This document shows, piece after piece, positions 59,716-64,000 of a DNA stretch of 64,000 nt. Where the stretch lies: positions 1,364,001-1,428,000 of the forward strand of contig NC_017910.1 in assembly GCF_000262305.1 (NCBI RefSeq). The letters run 5' to 3'. A model generated the notes under the pieces. That model ran no database searches and was not told the DNA's origin. It saw only the letters and a list, made by a program, of their open reading frames with translations. The position numbers were made by a program, and so were the translations under genes. How positions within the stretch are numbered: the stretch's first letter is position 1; each line of letters begins with the position of its first letter. This stretch comes from Shimwellia blattae DSM 4481 = NBRC 105725. Its GTDB lineage: Bacteria; Pseudomonadota; Gammaproteobacteria; Enterobacterales; Enterobacteriaceae.

Positions 59716-60648
59716 ATGCGTGTATTGCTGGCACCCATGGAGGGGGTTCTTGACTCCCTGGTGCGCCAACTCCTGACCGGGGTTAACGACTATGACCTGT
59801 GTATCACCGAGTTTGTCCGGGTGGTGGACCAGTTACTGCCGGAGAAGGTATTCACCCGGCTGTGCCCGGAGCTGAATAACCACAGCCGCACCCCCTCCGG
59901 TACGCGGGTACGCATCCAGTTGCTGGGCCAGCACCCCCAGTGGCTGGCGGAAAACGCCCACCGGGCCGCTGAGCTGGGCTCCTGGGGGGTGGATCTGAAC
60001 TGCGGTTGCCCGTCAAAACTGGTCAACGGCAGCGGCGGCGGGGCGATGCTGCTCAAAGATCCGGAGCTTATCTACCGGGGGGCAAAAGCCATGCGCGAGG
60101 CGGTACCGGCCCACCTGCCGGTAACGGTAAAAGTGCGCCTGGGCTGGGAGAGCAGCGAACATAAGTTTGACATTGCCGATGCCGTACAGCAGGCCGGAGC
60201 CACGGAGCTTGTGGTGCACGGGCGCACCAAAGCAGACGGCTACAGCGCGCAGGCTATCGACTGGCAGGCGATTGGCGAGATCCGCCAGCGGCTGACCATT
60301 CCGGTTATCGCTAACGGTGAGATCCGCGACTGGCAGTCCGCCCGGGAGTGTATGGCGGTGACCGGCTGCGATGCCCTTATGGTCGGGCGCTGGGCGCTGA
60401 ATATTCCCAACCTCAGCCGGGTTATCAAGTATAACGAGCCCCCCATGAGCTGGCCCGGTGTGGTGGCCTTGCTACAGCGCTATTCCCGGCTGGAGAAAGC
60501 CGGGGATACCGGCATGTATCATGTGGCGCGCATTAAGCAGTGGCTGGGGTATCTGCGCAAAGCGTACCCGGAAGCCACGGCGCTCTTTAGCGAAGTGCGG
60601 ACCTTAAAAACCGCCGGGGAGATCGCCCGGGTTATTCTGGCGCAGTAA
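59716..60648 (+). CDS. dusC: tRNA-dihydrouridine(16) synthase
   Basis: FMN enzyme reducing uridine 16 of tRNAs. 310 residues (315 in E. coli). TIM barrel with [17 protein letters not shown] start, catalytic Cys-98 in NCGCPS, VHGRTK and a shorter C-terminal helical domain. The family start sits 14 nt after the mhb terminator T-run, so little room remains for its own promoter. Confidence 0.95.
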   Translation: MRVLLAPMEGVLDSLVRQLLTGVNDYDLCITEFVRVVDQLLPEKVFTRLCPELNNHSRTPSGTRVRIQLLGQHPQWLAENAHRAAELGSWGVDLNCGCPSKLVNGSGGGAMLLKDPELIYRGAKAMREAVPAHLPVTVKVRLGWESSEHKFDIADAVQQAGATELVVHGRTKADGYSAQAIDWQAIGEIRQRLTIPVIANGEIRDWQSARECMAVTGCDALMVGRWALNIPNLSRVIKYNEPPMSWPGVVALLQRYSRLEKAGDTGMYHVARIKQWLGYLRKAYPEATALFSEVRTLKTAGEIARVILAQ

Positions 60649-60669
60649 AACGCGCCGCGTTATTTACTG
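60643..60669. terminator. Hairpin spanning the dusC and yohD stops
   Basis: CAGTAAA/TTTACTG outer arms and AACGC/GCGTT inner arms, with a 2-nt bulge and GCC loop. Contains both convergent stop codons. T-tail short; moderate terminator. Confidence 0.4.
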
Positions 60670-61244
60670 CTCTGTGAAGGGGCGCGGCGCTTACGGCGCC
60701 GGCGCATCCACAGGCGCAGCCCCACCACCAGTGCCAGCACGATGATCAGCCAGATCCAGTGGCGCAGATGCTGGTTCAGATCGTGCAGCCAGGGGCCAAT
60801 CAGCTCCCCGCCCAGATACCCCAGCGAGGTAAAAATCAGGCTCCACAACACCGCGCCCAGGATATTCAGCGGCAGAAAAACCCGCGGCGGCAGGTGGCTG
60901 GCGCCAATCAGCACGGGGCCGATAATCCGGAAGCCGTACATAAAGCGTGTGCCTATCACAAACAACTTCGGGTGGCCGGTAATCAGGCGCTGGGCCTGGC
61001 CGATTTTTTTCCGGTAGCGGGTAAAGCGATTCAGAATCCGGGTGCCAAATTTGCGCCCCAGCAGATACAGCACCTGGTCGCCAATCATTCCGCCCAGCGC
61101 CACCGACAGCACCACCAGAATAAACTGCAATAGCCCCTGGTGTGCCGCCACACCGCCTAAAATCGCGAAAGTTTCGCCTTCAGCCATGCAGCCGATGAGC
61201 AGGGCCGCATATCCCCAGTGCGCAATAAGAGCGTTGAAATCCAT
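60660..61244 (-). CDS. yohD: YohD, DedA-family inner-membrane protein
   Basis: 194-residue DedA/SNARE-associated protein with about four to five membrane segments; DedA marks AEGETFAILGG, LGGMIGDQVLYLLGRKFG and GTRFMYGFRIIGPVLIG. DedA proteins are thought to flip lipid carriers. The ATG at 61244 gives the E. coli-like start MDFNALI; the long upstream open frame is not family-like. Confidence 0.92.
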   Translation of the reverse strand: MDFNALIAHWGYAALLIGCMAEGETFAILGGVAAHQGLLQFILVVLSVALGGMIGDQVLYLLGRKFGTRILNRFTRYRKKIGQAQRLITGHPKLFVIGTRFMYGFRIIGPVLIGASHLPPRVFLPLNILGAVLWSLIFTSLGYLGGELIGPWLHDLNQHLRHWIWLIIVLALVVGLRLWMRRRRKRRAPSQSSK

Positions 61245-61439
61245 AAAAAAGAAAACCAGCGTGAGGTGAGAATCATCACCGTAAAGCATACACCTTAATT
61301 CCCGGCCTGCGAATAATCCGCGCCGGGCCTGCCGGTGGCGGCAAGTGGTAACAAGATATGTGGGCAAAAAGTAAACGAAAGGGGATGCGTTATACTTGCT
61401 GATGATGGGTGTTATTGGCGAGATAACCAGGAGGCCTGT

Positions 61440-62027
61440 ATGAACCATATCTGGGGACTTATCTCTCATCCTGCCCGGGAGATGCAGGATATCAAGCGTG
61501 AAAATGAAACGGTCAGCCACCACTATGTGCACCATGTCCTGATTATGGCGGCAATACCGGTGGTTTGTGCGTTTATCGGCACCACGCAACTGGGCTGGAA
61601 TTTCGGCAGCGGCACGAGCGTACGCTTATCGCTCACGACCGGATTTGTCCTTGGTGTGGTGTTCTATGCCCTGATGCTGGCCGGGGTTGCGGTGATGGGG
61701 CGGGTTATCTGGTGGATGGCCCGGGACTACCCCCGGCGGCCTTCGCTGGAGCGCTGCATGGTGTTTGCCGGATACGTGGCAACGCCGCTGTTTTTAAGCG
61801 GTATTGTCGCCCTGTATCCACTGGTGTGGCTGTGTGTGCTGGTGGGGGCGCTGGCGCTGCTGTATACCGGCTATCTGCTGTATGTGGGGATCCCGTCGTT
61901 CCTGAATATCAGCCGCGAAGAGAGTATTAATTTCTCCAGCTCCACCCTGGCTATCGGGGTGCTGGTGCTGGAGTGTCTGCTGGCCATCACGGTGATTTTG
62001 TGGGGCTACGGGTATCGTTTATTCTGA
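61440..62027 (+). CDS. yohC: YohC, Yip1-family inner-membrane protein
   Basis: 195-residue protein with five helices, same length as E. coli YohC. It starts MNHIWGLISHPAREMQDI, has a Yip1 domain, and AGGAGG upstream of the ATG. Function unknown. Confidence 0.92.
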   Translation: MNHIWGLISHPAREMQDIKRENETVSHHYVHHVLIMAAIPVVCAFIGTTQLGWNFGSGTSVRLSLTTGFVLGVVFYALMLAGVAVMGRVIWWMARDYPRRPSLERCMVFAGYVATPLFLSGIVALYPLVWLCVLVGALALLYTGYLLYVGIPSFLNISREESINFSSSTLAIGVLVLECLLAITVILWGYGYRLF

Positions 62028-62036
62028 ATGTGATGC

Positions 62037-62060
62037 AAAGCCGTGCGATTGGGCGGCTTT
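62037..62060 (+). terminator. Possible terminator of yohC
   Basis: AAAGCCG (62037-62043), 10-nt loop, CGGCTTT (62054-62060), then GCCGCATTTT. Weak T-tail. Confidence 0.4.
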
Positions 62061-62196
62061 GCCGCATTTTGCAAAGATTCCGGGCTGGCGGGGATTATCC
62101 TGTGCGGAGTATGATAGGCAGCCAGCTTCGTTGACCTGTGCGGCGCGGGGCGGTGTACATGAACGTACAACAATAAACATCACTTAAAAAGTCACC

Positions 62197-63123
62197 ATGT
62201 CGAGAAAATTCCGCCATTCGCTGTTCAGCATGATGCTGGTGGCCGCAATCCCTTTTGCGCCACAGATTGCCCTTGCAAAAGCCCCCTCCGCGCCTGTTCA
62301 GGCAAACCAGCCGCAAATTGCCTCCGGCAGTGCGATGGTGGTGGATCTGCAAACGAATAAAATACTCTACGCCAGCCACCCGGATCGGGTACGGCCGATG
62401 GCCTCTATCACCAAGCTGATGACGGCGATGGTCACGCTGGATGCCGGGCTCCCGCTCAGTGAGATGCTCAAAGTCGACATCAGCCATACCCCGGAGATGA
62501 AAGGGGTCTACTCCCGGGTGCGGCTCAACAGCCAGATAAGCCGCCGCAATATGCTGCTGCTGGCGCTGATGTCCTCGGAAAACCGCGCGGCCGCAAGCCT
62601 CGCGCACCATTATCCCGGCGGCTATGATGCGTTTATCCGCGCCATGAACGCCAAAGCCAAAGCGCTGGGCATGACCCACACCCGCTATGTGGAGCCCACC
62701 GGGTTATCGGTGCACAACGTCTCCACCGCCCGGGATCTGACCAGACTACTGATGGCGACCCGTAACTACCCGCTGCTGGGTGAGCTGAGCACCACCCGTG
62801 AAGATCAGGCCACCTTCGCCAGCCCCGCCTATACGCTGCCGTTTCGTAACACCAACCACCTGGTCTACCGGGATAACTGGGATATTCAGCTGACCAAAAC
62901 CGGCTTTACCAACGCGGCGGGCCACTGCCTGGTGATGCGCACCACCATCAATAACCGCCCGGTGGCGCTGGTGGTGATGGACGCCTTCGGGAAGTATACC
63001 CACTTTGCAGACGCAGGCCGCCTGCGTACCTGGCTGGAAACCGGCAAAGCGTCTAAAGTCCCGGCGGAAGCACTGCAGTATAAAAAGCAGAAATCAGGGC
63101 TGATTGCGAAAAACAGCGAGTAA
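62197..63123 (+). CDS. pbpG: PBP7, D-alanyl-D-alanine endopeptidase
   Basis: Periplasmic low-molecular-weight penicillin-binding protein that cuts peptidoglycan cross-links. 308 residues. Signal peptide 1-~27; Ser-70/Lys-73 (SITK), SSEN triad motif, and [11 protein letters not shown] as the KTG box. Single gene. Confidence 0.95.
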   Translation: MSRKFRHSLFSMMLVAAIPFAPQIALAKAPSAPVQANQPQIASGSAMVVDLQTNKILYASHPDRVRPMASITKLMTAMVTLDAGLPLSEMLKVDISHTPEMKGVYSRVRLNSQISRRNMLLLALMSSENRAAASLAHHYPGGYDAFIRAMNAKAKALGMTHTRYVEPTGLSVHNVSTARDLTRLLMATRNYPLLGELSTTREDQATFASPAYTLPFRNTNHLVYRDNWDIQLTKTGFTNAAGHCLVMRTTINNRPVALVVMDAFGKYTHFADAGRLRTWLETGKASKVPAEALQYKKQKSGLIAKNSE

Positions 63124-63133
63124 TCGGCAAGGG

Positions 63134-63159
63134 TGCCGGGGAGAGCGTACCCCCCGGCA
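63134..63159. terminator. Hairpin between pbpG and dld
   Basis: TGCCGGGG (63134-63141) and CCCCGGCA (63152-63159) pair across a 10-nt loop between convergent genes. No T-run. Confidence 0.4.
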
Positions 63160-63165
63160 GGTCTG

Positions 63166-64000
63166 TCAGTGGTGTGAGTGATCTTCACAGCACCCGGCGT
63201 AGTGTTTCTTCTTACTGGTTTTGCCGATCCCCGGGTTCATACTGTTGGTGGGATCGTTCTGATGGTAAAAATCCACCAGCGCAGGCGGCGCTTCATACAG
63301 ATGCCCGACGTTATGTTCCGCCGGGTACTGGGCGCCGCGCTCGCGCAGCAGGGCCAGCATCTGCTCTTTCACCTCGTGGGGATCGTGGCCTTTTTTAACG
63401 ATGTAGTCCTGGTGGAATACATGGCATAAGAAGTGGCCGTAGTAGAGCTTGTAGGTCAGCTTGCTGTCTATCTCTGCAGGCAGATGCTCAAACCAGTCTT
63501 CATCGTTGCGGCGCAGGGCAATATCCAGCGCCAGGATATCTTCTACCTCATCCGTGTGTACCGCGTGGTAACGAATGGCGGCCCCGGCGGCGGCAAAGCG
63601 GTGCAGGAAGGCTTTGGCCCCTTCAGTGGCGGTACAGGCAAAGAAATCCCCCTCTGCGTCTTTGAAAAACTCCGTCAGCCAGGTTTGTGCTTCATTAATC
63701 CCGTCACCGGACATCTTTAACAGCAGGTGGTGCTCATACTTGTCGCGCCAGGTCTGCATCCGCTCCGGCAGGTGGCGGGGGAAGAGCTTACCCAGCTTCT
63801 GCATAAAGCGGTCAGTAAAGTACGGTTTAACGAACGGCACTTTCGCCAGTGCCGCATCGGTGCGCCCTTTCAGGGTGAAGAAGAACGGCATCTTGTCGGT
63901 GCCGAGCTTATCGATCATCAGGAAGGTGTCTTTACCGTACACGGCGGCGATATCGTAGATATCCCGGTGCATATACTCACCGGCCACCGGCAGGTTGCTG
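63166..64000 (-). CDS. dld: Quinone-dependent D-lactate dehydrogenase, C-terminal part
   Basis: Partial gene running off the right edge: about 278 codons, the C-terminal half of a ~570-residue FAD respiratory enzyme bound to the inner membrane. Matches include NLPVAGEYMHRDIYD, GTDKMPFFF, HHLLLKM, AAGAAIRYHAVHTDEVEDIL and AEHNVGHLYEAP. The end differs from E. coli: after GIGKTSKKK the last residues are HYAGCCEDHSHH, a Cys/His-rich tail. The N-terminal FAD domain lies outside the window. Confidence 0.94.
   Translation of the reverse strand, partial: SNLPVAGEYMHRDIYDIAAVYGKDTFLMIDKLGTDKMPFFFTLKGRTDAALAKVPFVKPYFTDRFMQKLGKLFPRHLPERMQTWRDKYEHHLLLKMSGDGINEAQTWLTEFFKDAEGDFFACTATEGAKAFLHRFAAAGAAIRYHAVHTDEVEDILALDIALRRNDEDWFEHLPAEIDSKLTYKLYYGHFLCHVFHQDYIVKKGHDPHEVKEQMLALLRERGAQYPAEHNVGHLYEAPPALVDFYHQNDPTNSMNPGIGKTSKKKHYAGCCEDHSHH

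Overview
The window is chromosomal DNA of an enterobacterium (Enterobacteriaceae, G+C-rich). From about 10.8 kb to the right edge the gene order follows the Escherichia coli K-12 46-48 min region: proL, yejMLK, rplY, radD, rsuA, bcr, yejG, yejFEBA, pdeN, mepS, lpxT, yeiR, yeiQ, efpL, yeiW, setB, fruBKA, nfo, yeiH, yeiE, lysP, yeiG, folE, yeiB, sanA, cdd, yohK, yohJ, dusC, yohD, yohC, pbpG, dld. Most proteins have the E. coli length to within a few residues. The mhb gentisate cluster and a chromosomal ampC point to a relative of Klebsiella, Kluyvera or Shimwellia; the genus cannot be fixed from sequence reading alone.

Layout. (1) 1-5.2 kb is a damage and redox block. A GlcG/HbpS-like exported protein and hiuH read left, and hprR-hprS-alkB-yojI read right. 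The two sides diverge from one intergenic region carrying an HprR/CusR-type operator. (2) 5.4-10.8 kb is accessory: mgtE, a SleB-type cell-wall hydrolase, zinc-independent ribosomal proteins rpmE2-rpmJ2 behind a Zur-type operator, a class C beta-lactamase, and an unrecognised lipoprotein/Gly-rich secreted protein pair. (3) 10.8-31.6 kb is core: tRNA-Pro(GGG), the LPS sensor YejM, nucleoid and ribosome proteins, the YejABEF peptide importer, c-di-GMP phosphodiesterase, the MepS endopeptidase, LpxT, a zinc-chaperone GTPase, a hexuronate-type reductase and EfpL. (4) 31.9-37.1 kb holds two genes absent from the E. coli order, an OpgE-like phosphoethanolamine transferase and a subtilisin-type autotransporter. 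They flank the small conserved gene yeiW. (5) 37.1-53.5 kb is core again: setB, the Cra-controlled fructose PTS operon, nfo, yeiH/yeiE, lysP, yeiG, folE, yeiB, sanA, cdd and yohJK. It lacks cirA, mglBAC-galS, preTA and yeiS, which lie here in E. coli. (6) 53.6-59.7 kb is the complete 3-hydroxybenzoate/gentisate catabolic cluster mhbR-mhbTDHIM, inserted between yohJ and dusC. (7) 59.7-64 kb is dusC, yohD, yohC, pbpG and the C-terminal half of dld.

How the genes work together. The mhb cluster imports 3-hydroxybenzoate, hydroxylates it to gentisate, opens the ring, isomerises with glutathione and cleaves to fumarate and pyruvate. fruBKA takes up and phosphorylates fructose to fructose 1,6-bisphosphate under Cra. 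YejABEF imports peptides. Several products act on the envelope (YejM, LpxT, MepS, PbpG, SanA, the OpgE-like enzyme, the autotransporter, the beta-lactamase). No insertion sequence, prophage, CRISPR array, replication origin or rRNA gene was seen. The main candidates for something undescribed are the hprRS-alkB linkage, the lipoprotein/Gly-rich pair at 9.7-10.8 kb, and the low-G+C insertions around yeiW.
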